A stretch of DNA of 64,000 nt from Spartobacteria bacterium (GCA_003167365.1 PMTM01000008.1:124001-188000); one strand, 5' to 3'. Positions 10,570 to 19,880 are shown, counted from the first letter of the stretch. Made by a program: numbers and translations. Notes: generated by a model not told the origin, from the sequence alone.

Positions 10570-10833
10570 ATGCGTTGCATCAAACTGACCGGCCGCGAAG
10601 CAACTGTTGTTCGCGCGATCGGTTTTACCGAGTCAATGCTCGGAGGCGAGATCCAGGATTCAACCCGGATGGAGATGGAAGACGTGACGGATATCCTGAA
10701 CGGTTTAATGTCAGCGGGATTTATCGAAAGCATTCCGTATTACGAAGAAGTACAGCTCGCGGAAATGCCGGTGACCGCGTTCGAACTGAATCCCTCCTAT
10801 GTGCACGAATTGAAGGAGGCGATCCAGCGCTAA
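10570..10833 (+). CDS. Small conserved protein, possible winged-helix fold
   Basis: The product is about 87 residues. I do not recognise a named family. The pattern (LTGREATVVRAIGFTESML, then MEDVTDILNGLMSAGFIES, then a strand-rich EVQLAEMPVTAFELNP) is what a small winged-helix domain with a beta wing would give. The start is uncertain: ATGs lie at 10561 and 10570, and neither has a clear ribosome site. Its stop overlaps the stop of the convergent ABC ATPase gene by 4 bp. Confidence 0.6.
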   Translation: MRCIKLTGREATVVRAIGFTESMLGGEIQDSTRMEMEDVTDILNGLMSAGFIESIPYYEEVQLAEMPVTAFELNPSYVHELKEAIQR

Positions 10834-11843
10834 GTAATCGTCTCGGTGAGCGGCTCCGAATCATTTTTCCCGGCTCGGCTGCCGAAGAGCTGGCGGATTA
10901 CTTCTTCCACCGGCAATTCCTGCACGTTGATGTCGCTGATCTGACACGCGTCCAGCAGCTGCCGGCAAACCTCAGTAACTCTTGCGCGCGGTACTTTTAT
11001 TTGCACGGACACCGGTGTTTGCTCGATCACCTCGCCAAAAGCGGAGAAATCGCGCGCTGCTTCTTTCTCAAAAGTAAGACCGATGATCTTGTGAACGGAG
11101 AAACGATCGATAATCTGGTTAAGCGGCCCGTCAAAGAAAATCTTGCCATGATCGATGATCAGGACGCGATGGCAGAGCGCCTCGATGTCCTGCATGTAAT
11201 GGCTGGTGAGCATGGTAACGATGCGATGCTCTTCGTTGTAAATCCGCAGAAATTCGCGCACGCGCTTTTGACTCACGACATCGAGGCCGATGGTTGGTTC
11301 GTCGAGAAACAGAACGCGCGGCTCGTGGATCAGCGCGGAAATGAGTTCCATCTTCATTCGCTCGCCCAGCGATAACTCGCGCACCATCACATTCATTTTG
11401 TCCTGCACCTCGAGAAGATCAGCCAAGCCGTTGACGACCTTTTTGAAACGTTCGCGATCGATTCCGTAAATGGCGCGATTGAGCTCGAGTGATTCCTGCG
11501 CAGGCAAATCCCACCAAAGCGCATTCTTTTGGCCCATAAGCAAAGCGAATTGCCGTTTCATCTCGTTGCGGCGTTCCCACGGCACAAAGCCGAGGACGCG
11601 CGCGTCGCCCGATGTTGGATTGAGCAAGCCTGAAAGCATCTTGAGCACGGTCGTCTTGCCTGCGCCATTGGGACCGAGAAATCCGACAAACTCGCCGGTG
11701 TCGATCTCAAACGAAACGTGATCGACCGCGCGAGTTTCTTCGTGCCGCCGTCGGACGAGACCTTTGATCGAACCCCATAGTCCGCGCTCTTTCCGATAAG
11801 TGCGGTAAATCTTCGTCAGGTCGCGTGCTTCAATCGCGCTCAT
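10830..11843 (-). CDS. ABC-2-type transporter ATP-binding protein
   Basis: This is the nucleotide-binding subunit of an ABC exporter. The Walker A motif is GPNGAGKTTVLKML near residue 58, the signature is ELSLGERMKME near residue 158, and Walker B with D-loop is VLFLDEPTIGLD. A C-terminal extension of about 90 residues after the ATPase core resembles that of DrrA/NatA-like proteins. No membrane subunit is encoded on either side, so the permease must lie elsewhere. It follows dxs on the same strand after 45 bp, a gap containing a near copy of the 11-mer repeat. Confidence 0.9.
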   Translation of the reverse strand: MSAIEARDLTKIYRTYRKERGLWGSIKGLVRRRHEETRAVDHVSFEIDTGEFVGFLGPNGAGKTTVLKMLSGLLNPTSGDARVLGFVPWERRNEMKRQFALLMGQKNALWWDLPAQESLELNRAIYGIDRERFKKVVNGLADLLEVQDKMNVMVRELSLGERMKMELISALIHEPRVLFLDEPTIGLDVVSQKRVREFLRIYNEEHRIVTMLTSHYMQDIEALCHRVLIIDHGKIFFDGPLNQIIDRFSVHKIIGLTFEKEAARDFSAFGEVIEQTPVSVQIKVPRARVTEVCRQLLDACQISDINVQELPVEEVIRQLFGSRAGKNDSEPLTETIT

Positions 11844-11856
11844 GCGAGTTGATCGT

Positions 11857-11867
11857 TAGATCGACAA
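11857..11867 (-). repeat. Near-match of the 11-mer in the dxs-ABC gap
   Basis: The plus strand reads TAGATCGACAA, one base off AAGATCGACAA. It lies in the 45 bp between the dxs stop and the ABC ATPase start. Confidence 0.5.
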
Positions 11868-11888
11868 TCGCGGCTGGCGCTCTCTGGG

Positions 11889-13814
11889 CTAAGCCGCGCT
11901 CGACTGTGCGGAAGGCTTCTTTCCGAGAAGTGACAGAATTTTCTCAACCAGCGCGTCCGCGGTGACGCCGTGTTTTTTTCGCAAGACAGGAATTGAGCCA
12001 TGCTCAATGAATTGATCCGGCCACCCAATCCGGACCACCGGCGTGTGGATCATTTGCGAATAGAGATGCTCCATGACCGCGCAGCCGAAGCCGTTGTGCA
12101 GGACGTGATCCTCGATCGTGCAAACAACACTGACGCTGCGCGCAAAGAACTCGAGCGTGCCGGTGTCGAGCGGCTTGATCCAGCGCGGATTGATAAGCGC
12201 GACCGATAGGCCTTGCGCTTCAAGTTTGCGCGCGGCTTCTTCCGCCACCTCGAACATGTTGCCGAGTCCGAAGATGGCGACGTCGCGGCCATGTTGCACG
12301 ACCTCGGCTTTCCCAATCTCGAGAAGCTTCGGTTCCGGTTTCGGTTTCGCGCCGGTGCCTGCGCCGCGCGGATAACGAATCGCGATCGGCCCAGAGTTGT
12401 AGTTCGCCATCGTCCAAAGCATGTCGACGAATTCGTCTTCATCCTTCGCCTGCATGTGCACGAAGTTCGGGATGTGCCGCAGGTAGCCAATGTCGAATAA
12501 CCCGTGATGAGTCGGGCCGTCGTCGCCGCTCAATCCCGCGCGATCCATGCAAAGCGCGACGTTTAGGTTCTGCAGCGCGATGTCGTGAATGATCATGTCG
12601 TAAGCGCGCTGCATAAACGTCGAGTAAATCGTCAGAAACGGTTTCAACCCGCGAGTAGCGAGTCCGCAGGAAAAAAGCGCAGCGTGTTCCTCGGCGATGC
12701 CGACGTCGAAATACCGGTCCGGATGCGCCTTTGCGAAATGGCCGAGGCCGGTGCCGCTCGGCATGGCGGCGGTGATCGCGACAATTTTTTGGTTTGTGTC
12801 CGCGAATTTCGAGAGTGTCTTGCCGATAATTTCGGAATAGGTAGGCGTCGGCGCCGGGGCGGTTTCACCGCTCTCAATCTTGTATTTGCCGAGCCCGTGA
12901 AATTTGTCCGGCTGTTTGATGGCCGGCTCGTATCCTTTGCCCTTTTTCGTGAGGATATGAAGCAAGACCGGTTCATCTTGTGTTTTCAAAAACTCAAACG
13001 TGCGGATGAGAAGCGGAATATCGTGGCCGTCGATCGGTCCGTAATAGCGCAGGCCGAGTTCTTCGAAAATAACGCTCGGGACGAGCAGTCCCTTGACGCT
13101 CTCCTCCACTTTATGGGCGAATTCGGCCACGGACTTTCCGGCGATCGCCTCGACGAATCGGCGCGCTTTGTCATGCAAATGCGCGAAGGTCGGGCTAGTC
13201 GCGATGTTGTTAAGGTAAGAAGCGATCGCGCCTACGTTCTTCGCGATGGACCATTCGTTGTCGTTGAGCACGACGATGAAGCGTTTGGTGTGGGCACGAA
13301 CATTGTTCAACGCTTCATAGCTAATCCCGCAGGTGAACGCGGCGTCACCCGCGATCACGACCACGTTCTCATCGCCGCCGCGCAAATCGCGTCCCACGGC
13401 CATGCCCAAGCCGGCCGAAAGCGCTGTGCCGGCGTGACCCGCGCCGTAGCAATCGTGCTCGCTCTCGGTGCGCAGCAGAAAACCATTAAGGCCCTGGTAT
13501 TGCCGCATCGTCGCAATGCGATCGAGACGGCCGGTAAACATCTTGTGCACGTAGCCCTGATGACTCACGTCCATAACAAAGCGGTCGCGCGGCGTTTCGA
13601 AGACGCGATGCAACGCGATCGTCAGCTCGACCACACCGAGATTCGGTCCAAGATGTCCGCCGGTTTGCGAAAGCACCTTGACGAGTTCGTCGCGAACTTC
13701 CTGGGCGAGTTGCGGCAAATCTTGTTCGCGAAGCGCCTTGATATCTGCGGGTGAGCGGATCCCGTCAAGCAGACGTGCGGTTGCGGTTATCTCAGAAGAG
13801 TCGGACTTCATCAT
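11889..13814 (-). CDS. dxs: 1-deoxy-D-xylulose-5-phosphate synthase
   Basis: Dxs is the thiamine-diphosphate enzyme that joins pyruvate and glyceraldehyde 3-phosphate in the first step of the MEP isoprenoid pathway. Family features in the 641-residue protein are GGHLGPNLGVVELT near residue 45, the ThDP motif GDAAFTCGISYEALNN, the transketolase-like centre LCMDRAGLSGDDGPTHHG, and a C-terminal domain with EDHVLHNGFG. The start overlaps the last 20 or so bases of xseB; two adjacent ATGs (13814 and 13811) are candidates. IspF, later in the same pathway, is encoded at 26971-27453. Confidence 0.97.
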   Translation of the reverse strand: MMKSDSSEITATARLLDGIRSPADIKALREQDLPQLAQEVRDELVKVLSQTGGHLGPNLGVVELTIALHRVFETPRDRFVMDVSHQGYVHKMFTGRLDRIATMRQYQGLNGFLLRTESEHDCYGAGHAGTALSAGLGMAVGRDLRGGDENVVVIAGDAAFTCGISYEALNNVRAHTKRFIVVLNDNEWSIAKNVGAIASYLNNIATSPTFAHLHDKARRFVEAIAGKSVAEFAHKVEESVKGLLVPSVIFEELGLRYYGPIDGHDIPLLIRTFEFLKTQDEPVLLHILTKKGKGYEPAIKQPDKFHGLGKYKIESGETAPAPTPTYSEIIGKTLSKFADTNQKIVAITAAMPSGTGLGHFAKAHPDRYFDVGIAEEHAALFSCGLATRGLKPFLTIYSTFMQRAYDMIIHDIALQNLNVALCMDRAGLSGDDGPTHHGLFDIGYLRHIPNFVHMQAKDEDEFVDMLWTMANYNSGPIAIRYPRGAGTGAKPKPEPKLLEIGKAEVVQHGRDVAIFGLGNMFEVAEEAARKLEAQGLSVALINPRWIKPLDTGTLEFFARSVSVVCTIEDHVLHNGFGCAVMEHLYSQMIHTPVVRIGWPDQFIEHGSIPVLRKKHGVTADALVEKILSLLGKKPSAQSSAA

Positions 13815-14109
13815 TCTTGCTTTCGGCTTTATCCACCGTTTCGGCTGGCGATGCAATCTCCGGCGTCGGTTCGAAATTTTTTATAAAGGTTTTCCCTGCG
13901 CTGTTCCGGGCAATGATGTCGATCTTTTGTTCGGCGCCGGCGAGGCGTTCCTGACAAACTTTCACAAGGTTCATTCCTTCTTCGTAACGGACAATCAGTT
14001 CTTCCAGCGCAAGTTTTCCGGATTCCATTTGTTCGACAATCGCCTCGAGTCGGTCCATCGCGCCTTCAAAATTCAGTTCCGGACGCGACTGCTTTGGCTT
14101 GCTACTCAT
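13792..14109 (-). CDS. xseB: Exodeoxyribonuclease VII small subunit
   Basis: XseB is the small helical subunit of exonuclease VII, which degrades single-stranded DNA. The typical hairpin sequence is present: FEGAMDRLEAIVEQMESGKL followed by ALEELIVRYEEGMNLVKVC. The 105-residue length includes a tail of about 30 residues beyond the core. An upstream ATG at 14229 would add 40 non-conserved residues and is rejected. Its 3' end overlaps dxs, an arrangement that implies translational coupling. The large subunit gene xseA is not nearby. Confidence 0.92.
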   Translation of the reverse strand: MSSKPKQSRPELNFEGAMDRLEAIVEQMESGKLALEELIVRYEEGMNLVKVCQERLAGAEQKIDIIARNSAGKTFIKNFEPTPEIASPAETVDKAESKNDEVRLF

Positions 14110-14328
14110 GGCTGGATTCGCAATTAAGCATAGCGTTGTTGAAGAAAAAAGCGCGACTTCTTCTCGAACCGGTTGTTCCATTGCCGTGAATTTTAGAGAA
14201 AGCGCGGGCCGCGACATGATGCTCGACATGGCCCTAAGGATTGGCGTGCTTTCTGCTCCTTTTCGATCAACGCAATCGCCATTGCCTCCTCAGTTGGACT
14301 GGGTCTCCTGCGGCAGCGGATTAAGCTC

Positions 14329-17106
14329 ATGAGGAATTTCGTGAATGGCAAAATAATCGCTCGCGTCATTGCAGTTTTTCTCGTTCTAGGATCGACAACG
14401 GCATTTGCCACTTCGAGCGCGGTCAATATCTCCACTCGAGCGCAAGTGGGCACGGCCGCCAACGTCGTGATTGCCGGTTTTATTGTGACGGGCACAGGCC
14501 AAAAGACTGTTTTGATTCGTGCCTTGGGTCCAACGCTGCCCGTGCCAGGTGCCTTGAGTGATCCCGTTTTGGAATTGCATGATTCGACCGGAGCTCTGGT
14601 CGCAACAAACGACAACTGGCGAACTTCCCAGCAGAGCGAAATTATCGCGACTGGCTTGCCGCCAAGCAATGACAAGGAATCCGCTTTACTGGAGACACTG
14701 AATCCCGGCGCCTACACCGCAATCGTTCGAGGCGTAAATAACGCGATCGGCGTTGGTTTGGTTGAGGTTTACGACCTCGACGGTTCGAATCCCGCCATCC
14801 GTTTGACCAACATTTCGACTCGCGGCAACGTGCAGACCAACGACAACGTGATGATCGGAGGGTTCGTCATTCAGGGCGACACTGCGATGAGCGTGATCCT
14901 CAGGGTCCTCGGCCCAAGCTTAAGCGTAGGCGGTACCCCTATGGTCGGGCGTTTGATGGATCCAACGCTGGAGTTGCATGATGGTAACGGAACGCTGCTT
15001 GCCCAAAACGATAATTGGCAAACAACACAGGCGTCCGAGATTCAAGCAACCTCGCTTGCACCGTCGGACGATCGTGAGTCGGCCATCGTTTCCACGCTAG
15101 TGCCCGGCGCCTACACTGCAATCGTGCGCGGCAGTGGCACCACCACCGGCATTGCTTTGTTCGAACTGTACGATCTCGATCCGCCCCCAACAACGCTTTA
15201 TATCGCGCAGTTGCGGCCAGTTAGTGGTGTCGCATCGGGCGGCTCCGGGACGGTGACTCTGCGGATGTCGGCTGATGAAACGTCGGCCATCGTCGCGTTT
15301 GATTATTCCAATTTGTCGTCGCCGGTCACCGGTATTGGCATTTACAGCGATACAGGCCAGCTTCTCTTTGACATTTCCGCGTCCACGCCGCAACCGGACG
15401 GAACTTATAATTGGATCTTCAAGCCGCGCGGGACTTATACGGTCGCGGCCATCATCGCGGCGATTCAATCCGGGAAGATATCGTTTATCATTCAAACGTC
15501 GTCTCATCCGGCCGGCGAGCTCAGTGGTTCGTTCAATCTTTCCAGTGGTGGACAATCCGCGCCGAGTCCAACGCCAACGCCGCCGCTTCCTTCCGGCACA
15601 CCAAGCGCCGAGGATGCCGGACGTTTCCTGACGCAATCAACTTTCGGAGCGACCGATGATTTGATCACGAAAGTTCAGAGTGAAGGCTTCAGCACATTTT
15701 TGAACGAACAATTTTCGGCGACACCGACGTCACAACTAGCTTTCGTTAATTCTTCCGGCGTCACTCCGCCGACCAGCACGCAAACGCTGGATGCGTTTTG
15801 GACGACGGCGATTTCCGCGCCCGATCAACTTCGCCAGCGCGTGGCCTTTGCGCTGAGCGAGATCATGGTCGTCTCCGTCAACAGTGCCGGCCTCGGTGAC
15901 GAACCGCAAGGCATGTCCAATTACATGGATCTGTTGGCGCGCGACGCGTTTGGGAATTTTCGCCAACTTATTGAGGACGTAACGCTCAATCCCGTGATGG
16001 GCCAGTTCCTCGACATGTTGCACAACGACAAAGGCAACGCCACCAAGGGCACGCATCCGGATGAAAATTACGCGCGCGAAGTCATGCAGCTTTTTTCCGT
16101 CGGGCTGTATCGTTTAAATCTCGACGGGAGTCTCACGCTCGACGCCCAGGGTCTGCCGATTGACACTTACGATCAGGACGCGGTGCTCGGCCTGGCCGCT
16201 GTTTTCACCGGTTGGAATTTCGCGCAAACCGGCACGCCTGTCTGGAACGGTGCTACACCGGATTACATCGACCCGATGATTTCATTCGCGACTCATCATG
16301 AGCCGGCCGCCAAAGGTATTCTCGACGGCGTGACCGTGCCGGCCAATCAAACGCCACAACAGGATTTGAAGATGGCGCTCGACACCATTTTCAACGATCC
16401 GAATGTCGGCCCATTTTTCTGCCGCGAATTGATTCAACGGCTGGTCACGAGCAATCCGAGCCCGGGTTACATTTATCGTGTCGCTTCCGTGTTTAATAAC
16501 AACGGCCACGGCGTGCGCGGCGATCTGCAAGCCGTGATCCAAGCGATTCTCATGGATTACGACGCGCGTGTCGGCGAGCTCTCCGATCAAGGCTACGGTC
16601 ACGAACGCGAACCGGTCGTGCGCCTAACGAATTTATTGCGCGCGTTTCATGCTTCGACTCCAGACGGAAAATATTCCGTCTCCGGAGCCTCGACACTTGG
16701 CCAGCTGCCGCTGCATTCGCCCACCGTGTTTAATTTCTTTTCGCCGGATTACGAAGCGCCCGGCGCGATTGCGCAAGCCGGTTTGAAGAGTCCCGAATTT
16801 CAAATCACCACGGAAACAACCGTGATCGCGATCGCGAATTTTCTGCGCAACGCGATTTATGGATACCTCGGACCTTCCACCGACGAGATCACGCTCGACC
16901 TGTCGAACGAACAAACCCTGGCCAGCAATCCCGCTCAGTTGATTGATCATCTGAACGCGCTCCTCATGGATGGCGAAATGTCGTCAAGTATGCGCACCAC
17001 TCTCATCAACGCAGTCACGCAAATTCCCGTAAGCAACCCGACCGAACGCGCGCGTACCGCCGTCTACCTCGTCATCAATTCGCCGGAGTTCACCGTGCAA
17101 AAATAA
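14329..17106 (+). CDS. Secreted DUF1800-family protein with duplicated N-terminal domain and CHRD domain
   Basis: The 925-residue protein has a signal peptide (hydrophobic segment ending TTAFA). Two tandem repeats of about 130 residues follow, each with an ALGP(T/S)L motif, DP(V/T)LELHD, NDNW and PGAYTAIVRG. Next comes a CHRD-type domain (TLYIAQLRPVSG to GELSGSFNLSSGG), then a proline-rich linker. The DUF1800 domain starts near residue 430 (GRFLTQSTFGATDDLI) and includes LRQRVAFALSEIMVVS and DENYAREVMQLFSVGLYRL. DUF1800 proteins are usually encoded with a DUF1501 protein, as here with a 2 bp gap; their biochemical role is not established. Confidence 0.9.
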   Translation: MRNFVNGKIIARVIAVFLVLGSTTAFATSSAVNISTRAQVGTAANVVIAGFIVTGTGQKTVLIRALGPTLPVPGALSDPVLELHDSTGALVATNDNWRTSQQSEIIATGLPPSNDKESALLETLNPGAYTAIVRGVNNAIGVGLVEVYDLDGSNPAIRLTNISTRGNVQTNDNVMIGGFVIQGDTAMSVILRVLGPSLSVGGTPMVGRLMDPTLELHDGNGTLLAQNDNWQTTQASEIQATSLAPSDDRESAIVSTLVPGAYTAIVRGSGTTTGIALFELYDLDPPPTTLYIAQLRPVSGVASGGSGTVTLRMSADETSAIVAFDYSNLSSPVTGIGIYSDTGQLLFDISASTPQPDGTYNWIFKPRGTYTVAAIIAAIQSGKISFIIQTSSHPAGELSGSFNLSSGGQSAPSPTPTPPLPSGTPSAEDAGRFLTQSTFGATDDLITKVQSEGFSTFLNEQFSATPTSQLAFVNSSGVTPPTSTQTLDAFWTTAISAPDQLRQRVAFALSEIMVVSVNSAGLGDEPQGMSNYMDLLARDAFGNFRQLIEDVTLNPVMGQFLDMLHNDKGNATKGTHPDENYAREVMQLFSVGLYRLNLDGSLTLDAQGLPIDTYDQDAVLGLAAVFTGWNFAQTGTPVWNGATPDYIDPMISFATHHEPAAKGILDGVTVPANQTPQQDLKMALDTIFNDPNVGPFFCRELIQRLVTSNPSPGYIYRVASVFNNNGHGVRGDLQAVIQAILMDYDARVGELSDQGYGHEREPVVRLTNLLRAFHASTPDGKYSVSGASTLGQLPLHSPTVFNFFSPDYEAPGAIAQAGLKSPEFQITTETTVIAIANFLRNAIYGYLGPSTDEITLDLSNEQTLASNPAQLIDHLNALLMDGEMSSSMRTTLINAVTQIPVSNPTERARTAVYLVINSPEFTVQK

Positions 17107-17108
17107 AT

Positions 17109-18467
17109 ATGTATTCGCCGACTAGACGCACTTTTCTTCGCCAGGCCGCCTGCGCTGCGCTTGGCACCACCGGACTCATCAACACCATCTTTGATCTTCG
17201 AAAGTTAAGTGCCGCGACCATTCCCGCTTCCGATTACAAGGCGCTGGTCTGCCTTTTTCTTTACGGCGGCAACGATGCGAACAATGTGATCGTTCCGCAC
17301 GACAATAGCGGCTACGCTTCCTACCTCGCGGCCCGTGGCATTCTCGCCATCCCGCAATCCTCGCTTCTGCCTCTTACGCTGCCGAGCGGCGATGGCCGGG
17401 ATTTCGGATTGCATCCAAGCCTGCCCGAGGTGCAATCGCTTTTTAATCAGGGCAAGATGGCGCTGGTCTCGAACGTCGGCACGCTCTTGGCCCCAATCAC
17501 GCGCGCCGAATATCTGGCCAAGACGGTCGCGGTCCCGAACCAATTATTTTCGCATGCCGATCAATCGGTCCAATGGCAAACATCGGTCTCGGAACAGACT
17601 TCTCTTACCGGTTGGGGCGGGCGCACGGCCGACTTGCTTGCCTCTTTGAATGGCGATTCGAAAATTTCTCTCGTTATTTCCATTGCCGGAACAAATACCT
17701 TTGAAGTCGGCAATCTCGTGATTCCGTACGCGGTTGCGCCTACCGGCAGCATCGGCCTGACCGGCTTCAACGGCAGCGCGAATGCGAACGTCCGATTGCA
17801 AGCGTTCAAGGACTTGCTCGCGCAGCCGCACAACAATCTTTTCGAACAGGCTTATGCGGACACTGTCACCCGCGCGGTCGCGGACAACGATTTGCTTACG
17901 TCCGCTCTGGCCGGCGCGCCTGCGGTGCAAACCGTTTTTCCGGCAACCGATCTCGGTTCGCAACTGAATATGGTGGCGAAGCTTATCGCCGCCCGAACCA
18001 GTCTTGGAATGCAACGTCAGATTTTCTTCTGCGCCGTCCAGGGGTACGACACCCATGGCGATCAGCTCACCGCGCAATCCAGCCTGTTCGTCGAGCTCAG
18101 CCAGGCGATGAACGCATTTTACAACTCCACCATTGAGATGGGCATAGCCAATCAAGTCACCAGTTTCACCGCTTCTGATTTCGGTCGCACCTATCCGACA
18201 AATGGAAGCGGCTCCGATCACGGTTGGGGAAGTCACCAGTTTGTCATGGGCGGCGCCGTTCTCGGCGGACGGCTTTTCGGAACATTTCCGACCCTGGCCG
18301 TGAATGGCCCCGACGATACCGGCCAGGGCCGCTGGATTCCAACCACGTCGGTCGACGAATTTTCTGCGACGATGGCGACTTGGTTCGGCGTAAGTAGTTC
18401 CGATCTCTCGACCGTTTTTCCAAACATCGGTCATTTCGACAATCCCAATCTCGGCTTTCTCGGATAA
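17109..18467 (+). CDS. DUF1501-family protein with Tat signal
   Basis: The 452-residue product starts with a twin-arginine-type signal (SPTRRTFLRQAACAALGTTG), so export in folded form is likely. The body shows KALVCLFLYGGNDANNVIVP and later QGYDTHGDQ, SDFGRTYPTNGSGSDHGWG and GRLFGTFP, which place it in the DUF1501 branch of the alkaline-phosphatase-like/sulfatase clan. It follows the DUF1800 gene with a 2 bp gap; the two families form a conserved pair, common in Verrucomicrobia and Planctomycetes. Confidence 0.9.
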   Translation: MYSPTRRTFLRQAACAALGTTGLINTIFDLRKLSAATIPASDYKALVCLFLYGGNDANNVIVPHDNSGYASYLAARGILAIPQSSLLPLTLPSGDGRDFGLHPSLPEVQSLFNQGKMALVSNVGTLLAPITRAEYLAKTVAVPNQLFSHADQSVQWQTSVSEQTSLTGWGGRTADLLASLNGDSKISLVISIAGTNTFEVGNLVIPYAVAPTGSIGLTGFNGSANANVRLQAFKDLLAQPHNNLFEQAYADTVTRAVADNDLLTSALAGAPAVQTVFPATDLGSQLNMVAKLIAARTSLGMQRQIFFCAVQGYDTHGDQLTAQSSLFVELSQAMNAFYNSTIEMGIANQVTSFTASDFGRTYPTNGSGSDHGWGSHQFVMGGAVLGGRLFGTFPTLAVNGPDDTGQGRWIPTTSVDEFSATMATWFGVSSSDLSTVFPNIGHFDNPNLGFLG

Positions 18468-18476
18468 CAAGATCGC

Positions 18477-18487
18477 TTGTCGATCTT
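18477..18487 (+). repeat. 11-mer TTGTCGATCTT
   Basis: This exact copy lies 9 bp after the DUF1501 stop. It is preceded by CGC and followed by CCGG, an extended context shared with the copies at 40447 and 62122. Confidence 0.7.
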
Positions 18488-18588
18488 CCGGTCAGTAGTT
18501 CGACGTTTCTGCTCCTCGTCAATTTGAGTTTCGTTGCGAATGCGGCTTGCGCGAGCTTGGCCGGCTCTTTAGTAAGTGGCATCGAATT

Positions 18589-19263
18589 ATGACGAGCGTC
18601 CTCAAACGAATTGCGCGACTAGATGCACATCATCGTCTCATCGTTTCGCTCGTGGTTGGGGCCGCGGTTTTTTATTTATTGGGCGGTCACGTTCGTCTTT
18701 GGACACGCTCTATGGCCGCGTGGGATGCGTTCGCGGTTTGCACGCTCGCGCTTGCCTGGATCACGATCGTCGCGACGCCGCCTGAAAAACTTCGGACGCG
18801 CGCGCAAGAGCAGGACGTAAGTCGCACAGTGATTTTTGTCTTCGTCGTGATCGCCGCGTGCGCGGCGTTGTTCGCTGTCGGATTTTTATTGCACACCAAT
18901 CGCGATGAACAACATGGTCATCTTACCGCTCATCTTATCATCAGCCTGCTTGCCGTAATTACTTCATGGTCCCTCACGCACACCGTTTTCGGTTTGCGTT
19001 ATGCCCACACTTTTTATGGCGACAGCGATGATCCGGCGAATCATCAACACGCCGGCGGTCTCGAATTTCCAGGTGGGCGTTTACCCGATTATCTCGATCT
19101 TGCCTATTTCTCGTTTGTGATCGGCATGACCTGTCAGGTCTCGGATGTGCAGATCACGTCGCGCAACATTCGTCAGCTCGCGCTGCTCCACGGCGTTCTC
19201 TCGTTTGGGTTCAACGTCATTATTCTCGCGCTCACCATCAACACGGTCACCACTCTCCTATAG
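18589..19263 (+). CDS. DUF1345-family integral membrane protein
   Basis: The 224-residue protein has about five transmembrane helices. The DUF1345 hallmarks are present: RLIVSLVVGAAVFYLL at the start, SWSLTHTVFGLRYAHTFY in the middle, and DYLDLAYFSFVIGMTCQVSD followed by SRNIRQLALLHGVLSFGFN near the end. The function of the family is unknown. The start at 18589 fits the conserved N-terminus better than an ATG 42 bp upstream. Confidence 0.88.
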   Translation: MTSVLKRIARLDAHHRLIVSLVVGAAVFYLLGGHVRLWTRSMAAWDAFAVCTLALAWITIVATPPEKLRTRAQEQDVSRTVIFVFVVIAACAALFAVGFLLHTNRDEQHGHLTAHLIISLLAVITSWSLTHTVFGLRYAHTFYGDSDDPANHQHAGGLEFPGGRLPDYLDLAYFSFVIGMTCQVSDVQITSRNIRQLALLHGVLSFGFNVIILALTINTVTTLL

Positions 19264-19417
19264 GCGGGCCTCACGGCACGCCATACAAAACACGTCGCCG
19301 CGAGGATCACCCAAGCATCTCCACGCAAGCAACTTCATCCTGTGGGGACGCCTCGATGCACCTTGGGCCGCGGCATGCTGGCATACGCGATGCTTTGATT
19401 CCGTTAACAACAACCCT

Positions 19418-19801
19418 ATGAAAGTCCTCAAAAAGATTCTACTCATCGACCAGGAGCCGGCCGTCACGCGGCTCATCAAGCAAGCGCTCGAAAAAACGGG
19501 CCGGTATTCCATCAAGGAAGAACACGACGGCCAGTTTGCTCTGCGCTCCGCGCGCTGGTTCCAGCCTGATTTAATTTTGATCGATTCCGCGGCCGCCAGT
19601 TCCGATCGAGACGCTCTCGCGCGTCAAGTCCAGGCCGACAACGCGCTCAAGGATACGCCAGTCGTTTGCTTAAGCGCCCTTCGTCCGGAAAGTCAGATGA
19701 TGTCCGGCGGAATTCTCAGCGGATACAGTTTCTTCGCCGCCCCGATTCGAATCGAAGAAGTCCTGCGCGGGGTCGAGCAACTTCTCTTCGGCAAAGACTG
19801 A
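19418..19801 (+). CDS. Stand-alone receiver-domain protein with degenerate active site
   Basis: The 127-residue protein has the response-regulator receiver fold (KILLIDQEPAVTRLIKQAL, then LILIDSAAASS, then VVCLSAL). The phospho-acceptor Asp in LILID is present. The acidic pocket has one Asp followed by Gln rather than two acidic residues, and the usually invariant Lys before the last beta-alpha turn is replaced (SFFAAPI in place of KP). Phosphorylation-driven switching is therefore doubtful. No kinase gene is adjacent; the hybrid kinase at 35136-37619 carries its own receiver. Confidence 0.8.
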   Translation: MKVLKKILLIDQEPAVTRLIKQALEKTGRYSIKEEHDGQFALRSARWFQPDLILIDSAAASSDRDALARQVQADNALKDTPVVCLSALRPESQMMSGGILSGYSFFAAPIRIEEVLRGVEQLLFGKD

Positions 19802-19810
19802 AATTTAACC

Positions 19811-19880
19811 GCGGATTACGCGGATGAAGACGGATAGGGAAACCAACCTTCTCGATCTGAGCACTTGGACGTTGAACGTT
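19811..19880. repeat. Intergenic tandem short repeats (9-mer and 7-mer units)
   Basis: Three imperfect 9-base units built on GCGGAT (19811-19837) are followed by two 7-base units, GGACGTT and GAACGTT (19867-19880). The heptamers belong to the same family as the arrays around mutY at 31313 and 32355. Together they fill most of the gap between the receiver gene and the YdeI-like gene. Confidence 0.6.

Noticed and set aside
12585-13754. Plus-strand frame of 389 codons
   Set aside because: It is the reverse complement of dxs, whose family motifs are unambiguous on the minus strand.
17544-18470. Minus-strand frame of 308 codons
   Set aside because: It is antisense to the DUF1501 gene.
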